Shown piece by piece: positions 23,346 through 36,470 of a DNA stretch of 64,000 nucleotides. Below the pieces are notes generated by a model. It made no database searches. It saw only the letters and a list, made by a program, of their open reading frames with translations, and had not been told where the DNA came from. How positions within the stretch are numbered: position 1 is the first letter of the stretch; each line of letters starts with the position of its first letter. Source of the DNA: Antedon mediterranea (Eukaryota; Echinodermata; Crinoidea; Comatulida; Antedonidae); assembly GCF_964355755.1 (NCBI RefSeq), contig NC_092675.1, positions 4,870,312-4,934,311 of the forward strand. Reading direction: 5' to 3'. Made by a program: the position numbers and the translations under genes.

Positions 23346-24655
23346 CTATGGAATGACATGGGGCTTCAGAGTAATGTGGGTGTGGTGCTCAGGACTAATA
23401 ATACCAACAGCAGCCAATAATAACATATTGCAGACTGTGACTACGAACACCATTATCAACACTGCTACACTCATTCTATACATAGTCGTTTTAGCTTTCT
23501 GTTTTTCCTCCTCTGGTAAACTCGAAAACGTAGGCTTTTGTATATTCTGTAAGAAGATAGCTAGGTACAAAATACTGCAGCTATGTGTGTCTAAACAAAA
23601 TCATAACTATAATAAGTCTATAAATTTTCAATTGAAAAGAAAAGCTTACATACCATGGTATGTTGATTCAGAGAATAGTAAATGTAATATAGGTTAATTT
23701 AGCATCCAGGATGTTGGGAAGATTTTGGGTTCTCTCAATACCACCATTAAAAAAATAAAGGGGAGGTTGAGCGCTTAACAAATAAAGATGGTGGTAGGCT
23801 CCTTCACATCCATTGTGTACAGATGTATTTTTTTTACGCTAACTTTTTCTTCTAATAGTAGTAGTAGACCTAATAGAAACAAATTATGACACTATACGTT
23901 AGATAATTACACCTACGTTGTGTTTAACGGTTTTCATAATAAAAACAACACCCGACGCTAACTGAGTAACGAGCAACAAGCCAAGCATTGTTGAAATGGC
24001 ATAGAAAAGCCAAACTCTATTCATTTGAAGTTTGTAGAAAAGGACAATGATGTTGACTGTTTCTGTTATACCTAATCCCTCTAGTGTTCCTGCAGCAATA
24101 ATATCAAAACTCCATAGTTGTTCAACTTCCTGTTAATAAAACGAATGCTATTTTTCTTTACAATAAAAAAAATGTTTCGGAACCATTATACCATTTTAAG
24201 AAACATTATCATTTGAGGGGAATGGGTTTCGTTTGAATGTAACTGTTTATTTTGTAATTTTTATAAGCGAAATCATCATGTTTTGGCAAAAGTGAATGAC
24301 TTTCTAAAAAAACAACAACATTATATTGTTAAGTTTAATTTTGTACATCTTTTAGTTTTTTTCCTAATTTGGGTATCAACGTCTTTCTTTATTTACCAGT
24401 ACCGAACAGCCAAGTTATTAATTTTCTCCCATAGGCCTATAATTATGTTTATCACCATTGAAGTTAATAACATCTTCATCACGAAAAGATTGAAGTTCTT
24501 GCACAATTCATATCACAATGCTTGATATCAATATAGGCCTACGATTGACTAAATGTTCTTATCATTAAATTATGACTTACCTTAATACCCTGTTTTGGAA
24601 TAGATATCAGACCTTCTTTTTCTTTGGAGACATATTCAGCACTTCTTTGAGGCAT
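23346..24655 (-). CDS. Small multi-pass membrane protein, copy 2, 162 aa, three exons
   Basis: Exons are 24581-24655 (ATG 24653-24655), 23917-24129 and 23346-23546. All joins are phase 0 with GTAAGT or GTAGGT donors. The N-terminus is hydrophilic and charged (AEYVSKEKEGLIS). Exon 2 encodes a moderately hydrophobic stretch (AAGTLEGLGITETVNIIVLF) and a clear TM helix (WLFYAIS then LLLVTQLASG). Exon 3 has a Glu/Lys-rich linker (LPEEEKQKAK) and a final TM helix (VAVLIMVFVV, then CNMLLLAAVGI), ending in a His-rich tail. No family is recognised. It always sits 5' of a GPCR copy in the transcribed direction, so a partnership such as receptor trafficking or a sensory complex is conceivable but untested. 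Confidence 0.85.
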
Positions 24656-26678
24656 GTTTGAATTTTATAGTTTTTATATTGTTAAGTCTATTTTTAATTT
24701 CTTTAAATACCAACATAAATACCAGCAAAATATATATAACGCTGAGCTAAAAACTTTGTTAAATATTAACCATTTATAAATGGACACGACACTCGGCAAA
24801 GCCTTTCCTATCAGTATGCCTACGGTTGGTCCAGTAAGATAACATAAACCAACTTTCTGACAGGACATATTGATTAATTATTAGATTAATCTTCGCATGA
24901 CATCAATTAATAATTTATGAGATTACCAACAAGTATCATTTTAATTAGTCGCAATGATTCTAATAAACTTTTACCTCACATCCCTGTACAAAAAAACAAT
25001 TATAGATAAAGAGCACATTATTAGGCAGTGATTAAAACTAAAACACTATGAATGGTTGTTAACGTTTATGTTTTGTGGACCGAATTTCTTATTATTCATC
25101 GAGAAGTCAGTCGTTATATTTGATCACAACTTAATAAGGACTTATGGTAAGAAATTGCTGATTTACATTTTAGGCCTTTGTTGTTTTTTTACATCCACTA
25201 TACTTGAATCGGAAATGTTGGGGGAATATCAATCGATAAAAAAAATAAAATCTTAAGCAACATCATTTTACTCCTTCGCTAGGTAGGATAGGATAGACAG
25301 ATTCCTTTTTTTTAAACTGTTACTGCTTCAATGTGCTGGAGAACGGAGCGGTGTAAATGGTGCCTCTGCTCTTTTCCATTTTGTTTTGTTTATCTTAGGA
25401 TATTTTATGGATCATTGTTATGTGTAAAGTGCTTAGAAACATTAGTATTATATTAATATTATTCATCTATAATTTAGAATTGAAATTTTACGAGAAATAC
25501 ATTGTGCTTAAATCATTTTAATTCCAATCTAATTGTAATTGCTATATGTACAATTGTTTTTAATTCAAACAATATAGCGTTACTACTATTTGCATACAAC
25601 AGATAACATAAGATATTTAATGTGAAATTACAAATCGTAGTAAAATATAATTTACTAAATACCAAAACCAATAAGTGTTATTTAATTAGACTAAACATCA
25701 CAAATTGATTTATATGATCTGTATACAGTACACGTCGTTTTCCCGAATCCAAACAATGACGGAGCCTATATCTTTGCAAAACTTGTTGACTCAATAATGA
25801 TTATAGCTATAGTGTAATTATGTTTATAGAGAATTACTTCTGGAAGGTTTCAGCGTAATACGTGTAAATAATTCAAAAATTATACTAAATAATTCATACT
25901 TGATGCACTAATTATAAAATAAGTACAATAGACAAGAACTCCTATTAAGAGGACACCACCGGGACCCCAAAAGAGTGTCCCCATATAAAGCAGGCGTTCT
26001 ATTGTAATATAATCACCAAAGTTCACAGTTACAATTTTAATTACATTTACAACAACACCCAACAGTACACCAAAAAGAAGCGATCAGTGCTTGTCAGTTT
26101 AGTGACTATTATTTAAATGCATCTACATGTACATACAACATACAACGAAGTAATGTGTTTATTATAGTTTGAAATTTTTACCTATTTTATATTTGGTGTC
26201 TTATTGCTTATTACTAATTCATTAATTTGTAGACCTGTGTTCGTTCATATTTACAGTGATAATAAAGTAAAAGCTACAAAAGAAAAATCACGTATGGCTG
26301 TACATACACCAGGAACCATGTAAACTCTATGGGCGTACCTCCACGGATAATGCAACTCCACAAGAAAATAAAAGAGGCCTTAAAAGATAATTAAAAAACA
26401 TTTTTAATTTTATAGATAATTTGTTTAATTTATTTCTGAAAAAAGAAAAATTTGTATAATTGTCGCTTAATAATTAAGGATAAATATAAATATACTAAAT
26501 ATTGCTTGATCTTATTACATTTGTGTTGCCTTGTGCGATGTTGCCTTGGACGTTATTCATATTGGTGTACCAACTGCCAAAGGAGTACATGCACATGGAA
26601 TTATTTCTCCATAAACAATTCTATAAACATAACAAAATATGCCTATTTACACATATTACATTTTACATACTAAATATA

Positions 26679-27620
26679 TTAAACATGGTTTAATCTAAAA
26701 TTTGTGCTGCCTTGTTCTCCTGTATTTTTACAACATCCAGCCTGAACAATGTTGATCAATTCAGTTCGGAACTGGGATAAAGAAACCGTATAAATAAATG
26801 GATTAAGAGCAAAATTTAATACTACCAAGTCCACTGCAATATATTGTGCAATAAAATCTTTACTTCCAGAAGATATATCTCCATATAAGAAAACAATAAT
26901 TGGCACAAAGCAAACTATATAGGCCGTGCTCACAGCTATGAACACTTTTAGTGTTTTTACGTGTATGGATGATGTCATTTGATTGCTTACATTATTTTTC
27001 ATTTTAACCAATTCGAAAATGATTCTTGTATAAATAAGTACCAGTATTAATATAGTAGATATACATACAACTGCGATTATATTTATTGTAATTTTAAGTG
27101 CTAACTCTTCCTTTTCCTCTCCATCATAAATAGGCCTACATTGGATATTTTGAGTTATAATCTTATATAATATAATTAGCATTATTGGATTAGACAGAAT
27201 ACCAAGAATCCAAGCAGATACCATCATGATTACAGTTCGTTTTACTGTGTAATTAGTTTCAAACCAAAATGGCTTTATAATCGCGAAGTACCTCTCAACC
27301 GAAATAAATAATACATTTACACTAGATGCCGTCGAGAGTGTAAACGTCGCACAGTAAAACCATAGAGTAATCTCTTAGTACAAACAATCAGAAGGGGAGA
27401 CAGGTAATAATGATAATACAAAGAAAAGTAAACATCCTGTCGCATCGATTAATGATTGGTTGAAAATAAACCAGCGTGTAGTTTTACGAATGAAAACAAC
27501 TCGATTAATAATGAGAAGTGCTACAATATTTACGATGAAACCAAGAACGGACAAGGCACAGCCGATGTTGATCAGTGACTCGACCACGTCCAAACTCGCT
27601 TCTGTAACATTCAAATCCAT
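26679..27620 (-). pseudogene. Rhodopsin-like GPCR, copy 3, with one in-frame stop
   Basis: The ATG lies at 27618-27620 and the frame runs to 26679 without frameshift. A single TAA at 27375-27377 falls in extracellular loop 1, where copy 1 has AAT. Everything after it stays well conserved: TM3 Cys (FYCATF), ERY, NIQC, CFxP and NPFIY. Loss is therefore recent, or the stop is a segregating allele. Loop 2 has its own insertion (RPIYDGEEK). Its partner gene (29125-30384) is intact. Confidence 0.9.
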
Positions 27621-28513
27621 CGTCAGAGAATTTCCTTTGGCAAACAATGAAAGGGGGAGGAAGGTAATAGTAAAAATATTTTCTGAAACGTTCGAAGGTA
27701 AACTCTTATAGATCCAAATCCGAAACGTGACTCATTCAGCCATGTCCAACACTCTGTCCCTGCTAGAACTTTCGACAAATCGGCATATATCTTTTTTCTC
27801 CTTGGGTAGGCCTACATCTATGACCTCAACAGATCAACTTAGAATTCATTGCAGAAACCGTATCAATAGCGCAAATGTTAACTTAATTTAGTCACCTATA
27901 GACTGTAAAGATTTAGAAAGTATATCAAAATACAATTATAATCTACTCCAACACGATTCGTAGGCAACATTCAATTTTCCAATCGCCACACCAAATAAGA
28001 TTTGTATATTTGCTGATTCAGCTTTTATATGCCTTATAGTTTCGAGTTCAGGAAATATAATCATTGTTTTATTTTATTTACACTCAAGGTTTTACCACTG
28101 CAGGAAGTATATCCACTCCTCTATAAACTATTTATAAATCTAGGAAGACGATTTTAAAAAAAAAATTAAAAAAATTGTTAATGTAAAACCAAAACATGTT
28201 TGGCAGATGATAATGAGCACGCGAGTGTTCGAGTATTTCACAACCGTTTTTAAAACAATCAATGTACCTGTAGACCTATTACACGATTCTCAGTGCTCTC
28301 CCCATACAATTTACCCAGTATCTGGCATATTTTGGTAATAGAGGACCTCATTTGTATGTATCACAATGTGGTTCCGTTCCTGTATCTTTTAATGTAAGGT
28401 TAGGCAAAGGTTAGGTTATGGATATAGTTGCAAAAATGTAGAACAGTACCGAGAATCGAGTGTCTATGTTATAATTTGGATACTTTTATCAACCAAGTTT
28501 AGGGAGAGATTTT

Positions 28514-29040
28514 ATTATTACCTCCACCAAGGAGGTTATATTTTCACCCCTGTATGTGTGTGGGTGTGTATGTGAACAGCCTAGAGGCCAAAGTTTTCAT
28601 CCCAATCCGGCCAAATTTTGCCACAATGACTTATGCCCCAAAAGGTCGGACGAGTTCGATTTTGAGGGGAAAAGGTCATAGGTCAAGGTCACAACTAACA
28701 AAAAACTACTTCGCTGCCTAGAGACCACAGTTTTTATTCGATTCTCATCAAACTTAGCCACAATGACCAATGACTCGTCATATAATTGTGGTTATATTTT
28801 GAAGGATCAAAGATCAAGGTCTAAAAAAAAAACCTCAGCGGGAATTGAACCAGCGATCTCAACTGTGAGAGGCTGGACACATAACCATTACACCAAACTC
28901 TCATCCACAACTTAGTCTATTTACACTTAGAACTAATAAAAAAGAAATAAAAAAAATATCTATATTTTCCGGTGACATTTTATGTAGGGGAATTTTACAG
29001 TACTAGGTGGAGGTTTGTACTCTCGGAGTACCCTCTAGTT
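28514..29040 (+). mobile_element. Dispersed CCTCC...GGAGG repeat, uninterrupted copy
   Basis: It starts ATTACCTCCACCAAGGAGG and ends CTCTCGGAGTACCCTCTAG, matching both halves of the split copy at 10136-13161. Inside are GGGGAAAAGGTCATAGGTCA and, on the minus strand near 28850-28905, tRNA-Glu-like A and B boxes (GGTGTAATGGTTA, GGTTCAATTCC). It is inserted between the third GPCR and its membrane-protein neighbour and is absent from cassettes 1 and 2. Confidence 0.75.
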
Positions 29041-29124
29041 TTAAAATTCAATAGGAGTGTTTCAACAGAAGTAAGGCGATGAGTGTGTTTAACACGTCAA
29101 TGTTTATATACATTAAATATTGTA

Positions 29125-30384
29125 TTATGGAATAACGTGGTGTTGGAGAGTAATGTGGGCGTGGTGCTCAGGACTAATAATACCAACAGCAGCCAATAAT
29201 AACATATTGCAGGCTGCGACTATGAACACCATTATCAACACTGCTACACTCATTCTATACATAGTCGTTTTAGCTTTCTGTTTTTCCTCCTCTGGTAAAT
29301 TCGAAAATTTACGCATTCGCATATTCTGTAAGAAGATAGACAAATGCAGTAAATAGTGTGTGGATATCATAATCATTAACTAATAGGTCTACAAATTTTT
29401 AAATAAAAAAACAAACAAAAATAGGCTACATACAGCGGTTAAATAATTACGGTATGTTAATGTAGCGGCTGATCAAGGATGTTGGGAAAGTGCCGGGGAA
29501 AGTGCCGGGAAAAGGTTGGAAGTTCTTTATCATCCCTCACCAAGAGGCATTTCACTTAAAACATAACTTGGGGATATGATGAGAGCCAGCTCAGTCTCTT
29601 CAAATTCATGCATTTCGACGGCAATTGAGCCGGTTCTTTTAATAATTAATAGAAAAACACATTCCATAAATAATATTACACTTACGCTTTGTTTAACGGT
29701 TTTCACAATAAACAGGATACCCGACGCCAACTGAGTAACGAGCAACAAGCCAAGAATTGTTGAAATGGCATAGAAAAGCCAAACTCTATTCATTTGAAGT
29801 TTGTAGAAAAGGACAATGATGTTGACTGTTTCTGTTATACCTAATCCCTCTAGTGTTCCTGCAGCAATAATATCAAAACTCCATAACTGTGCAACTTCCT
29901 GTTAATAAACAAATGCTGTTTTCTTTAAAATGAAATGACCACCGCCCCCACCCCCACCCACTATAAAAAAAAAAGGATCAACGTTTCGGAATAATCATGG
30001 AACCATTTCCAAGATTGATTGATAACAAATAAGAACCACCAACGAAGCAGAAGATGATTATAAGATGTACCATTTGGAAAAAGTATACGAGGCTTGATAA
30101 CATGAACATGAGGCTTGATTCTTGAGATAGTTAAGGGTTGTAGGGTCAATATTGATATATGATAAACAATATCATACACATTGTTATACCTTACTCGAAA
30201 AGAAGAAATATATCGTTTCGAGATGGGCTTCTTTGCAGTAGGCCTACTGCAAATTGAAATCTAAAGGTTGAAGATTGAGCTAATAATAATAGTCATTGTT
30301 TTTATGACTTACCTCAATACCCTGTGTTGGAGTAGATATCAGACCTTCTTTCTCTTCTTCTTTGGCGACATATTCAGCAGGCAT
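29125..30384 (-). CDS. Small multi-pass membrane protein, copy 3, 161 aa, three exons
   Basis: Exons are 30313-30384 (ATG 30382-30384), 29686-29898 and 29125-29325, all phase 0 with GTAAGT donors. The exon 2 and exon 3 lengths equal those of copy 2 (213 and 201), while exon 1 is one codon shorter (MPAEYVAKEEEKEG). The TM pattern is the same: a weak segment, WLFYAISTILGLLLVTQLAS, and a C-terminal helix with VAACNMLLLAAVGI. The LPEEEKQKAK linker is unchanged among copies, which suggests constraint. The family is unknown and localisation to a membrane is inferred from hydrophobicity. Confidence 0.85.
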
Positions 30385-32154
30385 TTTTGTATTTATGGTT
30401 ATGTTATTACAATACTGTCAATTTCAATGCCGACGCTTAAGGCTATACCAGCAGAATATACTAAAACGCATAAGGCTTTGTTAAATATTAACCTTTAAAC
30501 CAAAATGTATAACACTCAATGATTCAATACATAACAGTGTAACAAAATTCCCCATTCTCTACATTGTATCCCCCCCTCCCCCAAATACAAAAACCCCAAA
30601 ACACTTACTATATCAATTAGAAAAGGTGTGGTGAGTTTGGTTGTCAGAAGACGCGTTATAAACTTTTCATTGAAAGGTTGCTAATTAAGCATGAACTAAA
30701 GGCAAACTTTCCACCCTTTTAAAAAAAATTCTCTTATTGGCCATAATTATCTCATCTTAATATTATAGATATTTCATCGAAACGATGGAAATTAGTATAC
30801 TTGAACTCGAGTTACAGTAAACACGTAGCCATCATTACGGGCGGTCTTTCCAGTTTTAGCCTGAACACTTTTTTACTGGACACATCGATAATCATTATAT
30901 TGGAGTCGCATCATATAACATAATAACGTATGCGATTTCCCTATAAGAGGTTCATTAAAATTAGTCTAACGGATTCGATTATTAGCAGCGAGTTCTGCAA
31001 AAATAAACGTTACGTAAAAAAATGATATTTCTTAATGTGCGCTAACATGAGATGCAAGTATACAAAGTGCTAAAATTAACGTTGTCTGCGCAGAATTCTA
31101 TAACATAAGTGACGTCATAAAAATGAAATGATAATACAATTATTCGTCATTCAAGTGGAATCGTTTTTCCATGGTTCAACCATATTGCCTTTTTTCACCT
31201 GCACTTGTTCTTGCGTCAGCGGCGCGTAGCAATTCAAAATCAGGATTGCATCAGTAATCTATTGACATGTTGAAGAAAATTGACAAAGGACAGGCGAGGT
31301 ACGCGCTACTACTTAACTACGCAGAAAGAGACATTCACATTTCAATCATTGGAGGAGCCGATTCAAAAATACAAACTATTGCGCAATGGCGAGGGCAGGT
31401 TTTTTACACGTTTGTAATTGTTTCTAAGTTCATAAAACTAAATCGTATTTATCAAGAACAGAAAGCATAGCAGTGGTAAACGATACTTATTTGGCTACGA
31501 TAGTGCGCATGCGAAAGAGTTTGAAATTTAGTGCTCAGCTCTCCGAGTGACTTCATGAGCATTGTATGACACAAGAAACTGACCCATTATACATTTTAAA
31601 ATATATGTTTTTATTATTACACAAGAAGAATTTCATAAAATTGTGCGTTAAGCCGATTTTCCACTAGGCGAATTTGTTCGCGCGAATCGAAAGCGCCAGC
31701 TTGTACGCATGTGTATTCATGTTTACATCTTCCACATCCTTCTCTACGCATGCGTATTAGCTGACGCCTTCGATTCGCGCGAACAAATTCGCCTAGTGGA
31801 AAATCGGCTTTAAGCTACCCTGCACGGCTCGTGAAGTCAAATACAAAATAGTATATACAGTAAATATTTGGCTAAGTTTAGGGTTTAGAGAACGGCTGTT
31901 ACCAAAAAACGAGAAGATGGAAGTATATTTCTTACAATGACACTACCTAGTGTGTATCACCTAATTATTAAGGATGTAGAACACTGACTTTATTTTTTGG
32001 TTATCTTAGTATTACCCGTATGCAAAGTCACTGAATGCCCATTAATCAAGACTGGAAGGTTGACTACTAATTGTTTCAGTTATCACAAAATCATTTAAAA
32101 AAACATACATTTATACATTATTAAACAATTTTAAAAGAGTACAAAATATTTGTA
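30385..32154. other. Intergenic region between the cassette array and the methyltransferase gene
   Basis: No gene is supported. A 67-codon frame at 31267-31470 has no recognisable motif. The main structure is the long hairpin at 31650-31811. Confidence 0.4.
31650..31811. mobile_element. Foldback MITE with about 41-bp near-perfect terminal inverted repeats
   Basis: AAGCCGATTTTCCACTAGGC at 31650 continues through CGAATTTGTTCGCGCGAATC and is exactly inverted at about 31769-31811. The inner part (GCGCCAGCTTGTACGCATG against TACGCATGCGTATTAGCTGA) folds imperfectly too, so the whole 162 bases can form one hairpin. No coding. Confidence 0.85.
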
Positions 32155-33941
32155 TTAGCATACCCGATAGACAAATGTTTCTGAAGTCTGATCGCCTTCC
32201 TGAATATCAGTATGTCTTTCAATTAATTTCCATTTTCCTTCTTCCTCCACTTGTGCCATGTCGCCTTCTAACTTCCCATCTCTGTAACTGGGCTCAACTG
32301 TGAACCACTTCGTCCGCATATTGATTAAGATGTAGCCCCCTTTATAGGTATAAAATAAACAATTAAAAAAAACTCTAAAAATTATGTTTATTTTCTTGGT
32401 TATATTGTTGTTTTAATGTTTAATTTAATCAAAATATATATTCTCGTCGTTTATGAGATTGAGTAATGATGCCTTGTTGTGTTAACCATACTGTAAGTGG
32501 CGAATTTGTGTCTATGTTTTGGTTGATAAATAAACAATAATTATTTTTATAAAATTGAAGAATTGTTGATTTAATCACAGAATTCATAATTAACTCTAGC
32601 CTATACCTGGTTTTACAACTCGAACAAATTCCGGAAAAACATCCGATTTCAATTGGTTGAGCATAAACCCGCCTGCACATACCAATGCATCATAGTTATC
32701 TACAATGTTTAGATAAGAAGATAAACTTATTTTGTTGAAAAAAAAAATGTTTGAAAAACGTACTGGTCCATCTTAAGCCCCTGCCGTGGATCGACAAGCG
32801 TTTAATGGCATGCTGTAACACATGAATAATGTTGTATGTCATCCACACTTGTGCGCCTGTTACGCCCGATATGGAGGTTATTCTCACATCACATACACCA
32901 AATAAACCGGTCCATACTAGATTATGGTATAGTGATGTGATATAAATGTGACTAAATATTTCTGTACATCAAATTGTATATATTGAAGACACTGTAAATG
33001 TATCAGATTTAATTTACTTGAAAATCTACAGATTTTAGTGACATTTACCATCTTTGATACTCAATTTGTTGTCGCCTCCAAGCCATTCGACATATAGGTT
33101 TTTGTAGATGTTCTTTTTACGAGCCACTTCTATACTTGTTTCACTGCCATCCACTGCATCAATGTTAGTATAACCAGTATCAACCAGCTGATAAGGGCAA
33201 ATCAGACGCTACTTTATCTTTAAAAGTTTTTATTTCTATTTTATTTGTATATGGATGTACTATCCAAAATAATGAAAATGAATGAATGAATGAATACAGT
33301 GGTTTGCCATCAATATTTATACTGGAATAAATTTGTTTCCAATCGGAATTAAAAATGGTCACTGTAAGAATGTACGTAACATAATATAAAAAAATTTGAA
33401 CAATCAGAAATACTGTTTATCATAGTAATAATAATATATTGATTATCCTGGTTAATACTTACACATTCACCTACAAGGCCTGTTCCTGCTGCAACATCAA
33501 ATATCCACGCATCTTTTGACTTAACATATTTTTGAAGAAAAGTTGCAATAATAGAAGGACCAACGTATCCAAAAGATTTCACTGCCTAAAATTAAGATGT
33601 ATTAACTTCATGAGTGTAAAGGTTATCATTTTCGGTTACTTTCAAATGACAACACTTTCATATTAAACACAAAATTAATTCTAAACATACATTTGGAGCA
33701 TGAAACTTACATGAGAGTACATATGTATAATATTTAACCACAAATCGACATACAGAAACTAGTCTGGTATATATATTTAATCTTTAATTTATTCTTTAGT
33801 GAAATGGTATTTATTGAAACTCACTTTATCGTAGAATGGAGCAAAACCGTCATAAAATTGTCCTAGTTTTTCATGTGTATTTACTTCTTCCATTGTTGAT
33901 ACATACTCCTTTATTTCTTTTTTAGACCAATCAGCAGCCAT
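32155..33941 (-). CDS. METTL27-like SAM-dependent methyltransferase, 218 aa, five exons
   Basis: Exons are 33825-33941 (ATG 33939-33941), 33463-33585, 33049-33187, 32607-32699 and 32155-32339. All introns are GT-AG with matching phases, and the stop TAA is at 32155-32157. The protein has a class I Rossmann methyltransferase layout: FYDGFAPFYDK before the domain, motif I DVAAGTGLVG (residues 69-78) for SAM binding, IDAVDGSE for the acidic strand-2 position, YDALVCAGGF and a late VVKPGGYILINMRT strand. The FYD..AP.YD opening and the VKPGG...TRT end are those of METTL27 (WBSCR27), a soluble methyltransferase of unknown substrate. The length is close to the human protein. The start ATG lies in a reasonable context (AACCATGG). 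Confidence 0.88.
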
Positions 33942-36470
33942 GGTTATACCAATAACTATTTGAAAGAAATACAAACAACAGTACATAAATAGGAACAGAT
34001 AAAGACAAAATTCTTTAATTCTATTAATTCTTTCTGATTAATTATCATAACAACATCACATGTTTGCAAAGGATTTATATTGCAAATGAACGCGACACCA
34101 ATAAATCGGCAATATGGATATATCTGTATGGACTTTCTATGGGGAATCATTTTAAAGAGTGTGAGCACGCTCGCATGACTCTGGTGCGTTCCTAACAAAT
34201 GAAGGTGAGAAGAAAGAAAATCAAAATAAACCCAGCAAACCTTTTCTATAGAGACTATAATAATTACCACTTGTAATTACCACTTGTCGACAGTGGAGTG
34301 ACATACTCAAATGAATGAATGTTCAAATTAATTAATTAGTTAGTTTAAAAAAAACACTCAATTGTGTATTGGGCGTGGCTTCAATCTGACGTATTTAATT
34401 GGTCGAGGTTGCAGCATTGCCATGAAAGCCATTTAATGCATCCATGTTTGTTTTAATGATTGTTTGATTCTTGAGTTGACAGTTAATGTTTTGAAGTTAG
34501 TCTCTCTGTAATACACTACAAATAACTCAAATATTATGTTCGCAATGTGATCATATGTTGCCTTAACCATAGAGATATTATAATAATCTCTATGCCGAAT
34601 TTATGTAGCTCAGGCCTAAATAATAGCAAGGCAATCAGATTGCCTTGAGTATAAAAGCGGAAATAAGCATAATCCACAATGGTATGGAAGACGATCCCTG
34701 AATTCGCTCTTGCTTTTGTACTATGGTGTAATTATATTACCATCCTCCATGTTTCTGCTAACATTATCTTTGAATTATAGGTAGGCCTATCGTTTTCTGT
34801 ACGATGTATTTTTAGCTTCTTCTTATGGTTAACTATGTTATTTTCTAAATTTTCTATAAATATGTTATGAACATTATTATGACATTCTGAGATAAAAAGA
34901 TTGAATGAATGTTTCAATAATTATTTTGTTTCTTTGCATATGATATATTTTTGTAATTCTAATTTATTCCTGCAATTTTAAGGAGAGTCATTTTATTTCC
35001 CCTTTTTGGAAAAAACAGTATATTATCAATAAACCATGGAACGCCATGACTAAACCATGAAGAGAGGTGTGTTTCATACGTGGATGCACTGTGTAAATAA
35101 TACAGTTTCAGTAGCCTATAAACAAATGGTACATATACTCTATAATAGAATAAGCTAAAAAAAAAACAATCCAAAAAACATAAACTCAATCAGTGTAATA
35201 TTGTTATATTAAAAAAAACACTTTGTCGATAAATAAGACCGGCTGTGTGTAGGCCTAGAGCCTACTTACTGGAATGAATTAAGCATCCTTACACGTAATA
35301 ATACTTACATTTACAATACTATTACTAACAGTGACGGAAGACAGCGTGTTCGGGGTTCGTATACCAGTCGGCGCTAACACAAATAAATACGTCTAATTCT
35401 TTGTGTTTGCAGATGTATAAATACGTACGTCAGATTAGATCGATGATTTCAAAATACAGTGTTTCAATCGTGATGGAAGAAATTACTGTTTTATAGCAAT
35501 GAAGGCGTAATATTTATAGAAATGAATAAACGGGCTCCGGTCACATTGGTTAATTATGAGGTAGTAGTGATCGTATTCGTAATCATGGTGACTTGCCCTT
35601 TCCAATTGACCTTGGTCTGGGAATGTAGTTCAATGGATAAAACGCTACAGTGCACAATAATAGCCTGCAAACAATGGGTCACAATTAATTTCTTACAGTT
35701 CCCCCATAGCTCCGGTTCAACCAAGCAAAACTGGGATTATGGCCATTTTGTTTGCATTTTATGTCCCACCTGACCACCATATCTGACATGCATCAGTTAT
35801 GTCTATCAGTTTTCTAAATTAAATCAGGGAGATGTAAAATAAATTTATTTTAGTTTTTACCGTCCTCCCTGATATCCGATATATTATATGTATAGTTCTA
35901 CTACGTACTACTGTACTAGGCCAAAAAAAGAGCTTTTCGGCCGTAAAAAAGAGCTTTTCGGCCTTTGCCCGCTTGATAGTTCTCATGTTTTACTATTAAT
36001 AGCCAAGATAAATTGTTAATATCGTCCTCTAATTTATGATAATAATGTATTGGTTACTCTCCTTTAAAACGGAGGAACACTCTCGTAACAAGAGGTTCGA
36101 CCCATAAAAAAATGTTTACAAAATATAATCATACAGTAGTTACAATATACAGATACAAAATATGGTTCACAATTACAAAACATCAAGCAGCAAAAATTCA
36201 TATTAAGGGGTGGAAATTTGTTTCAATATTTCAGTCCCATGTGTGTAATAGCTTTAATTAAAAATGATTTACTATTATTGTAAAAAATGGAGCAAATTGT
36301 TTTATCTTTATAATTCGAACATGTTTTCTTAAAACCTCCTAATATTTCATTTTTTCAACTTAAGCTGGTCCCTTTGAATCTATCTATTGTTAGACTACCT
36401 CGTGTCGACCCTGAGGGAAAGTGCAACAGTTGTTTTCAGAACTACCGCAAACTTTATCCTTATAACAAAT
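33942..36470. other. Upstream region of the METTL27-like gene and intergenic DNA
   Basis: Probable promoter on the minus strand, but no clear TATA or CpG element stands out. Small hairpins occur near 34565-34595 (AGAGATTATAATAATCTCT-like) and 34627-34650 (CAAGGCAATCAGATTGCCTTG). Near 35926-35965 GAGCTTTTCGGCC is repeated twice. Open frames of 60-104 codons have no conserved features. Confidence 0.35.

Larger units (their letters stand above)
15360..30385 (-). repeat. Tandem triplication of a GPCR plus small membrane-protein cassette
   Basis: Three units of about 5-6 kb follow one another in the same orientation: GPCR 15500 with membrane gene 17844-19192, GPCR 20748 with 23346-24655, and GPCR 26679 with 29125-30384. 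Introns, flanks and UTR-like DNA align as well as exons. Copies 1 and 2 are the closest and their GPCR upstream flanks are almost identical. Copy 3 is more diverged and has a 0.5-kb dispersed repeat inserted at 28514-29040. This indicates unequal crossing-over in steps. Confidence 0.9.

Noticed and set aside
23353-23697. 114-codon plus-strand frame over the membrane-protein exon
   Set aside because: Antisense shadow of exon 23346-23546; the minus-strand gene has matching splice sites and paralogues.
31267-31470. 67-codon frame between the cassette array and the methyltransferase gene
   Set aside because: No motif, no splice context and no paralogue in the window.
35522-35773. 83-codon frame beginning MNKRAPVTLVNYE
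   Set aside because: Short, isolated, without domain pattern or supporting splice sites.
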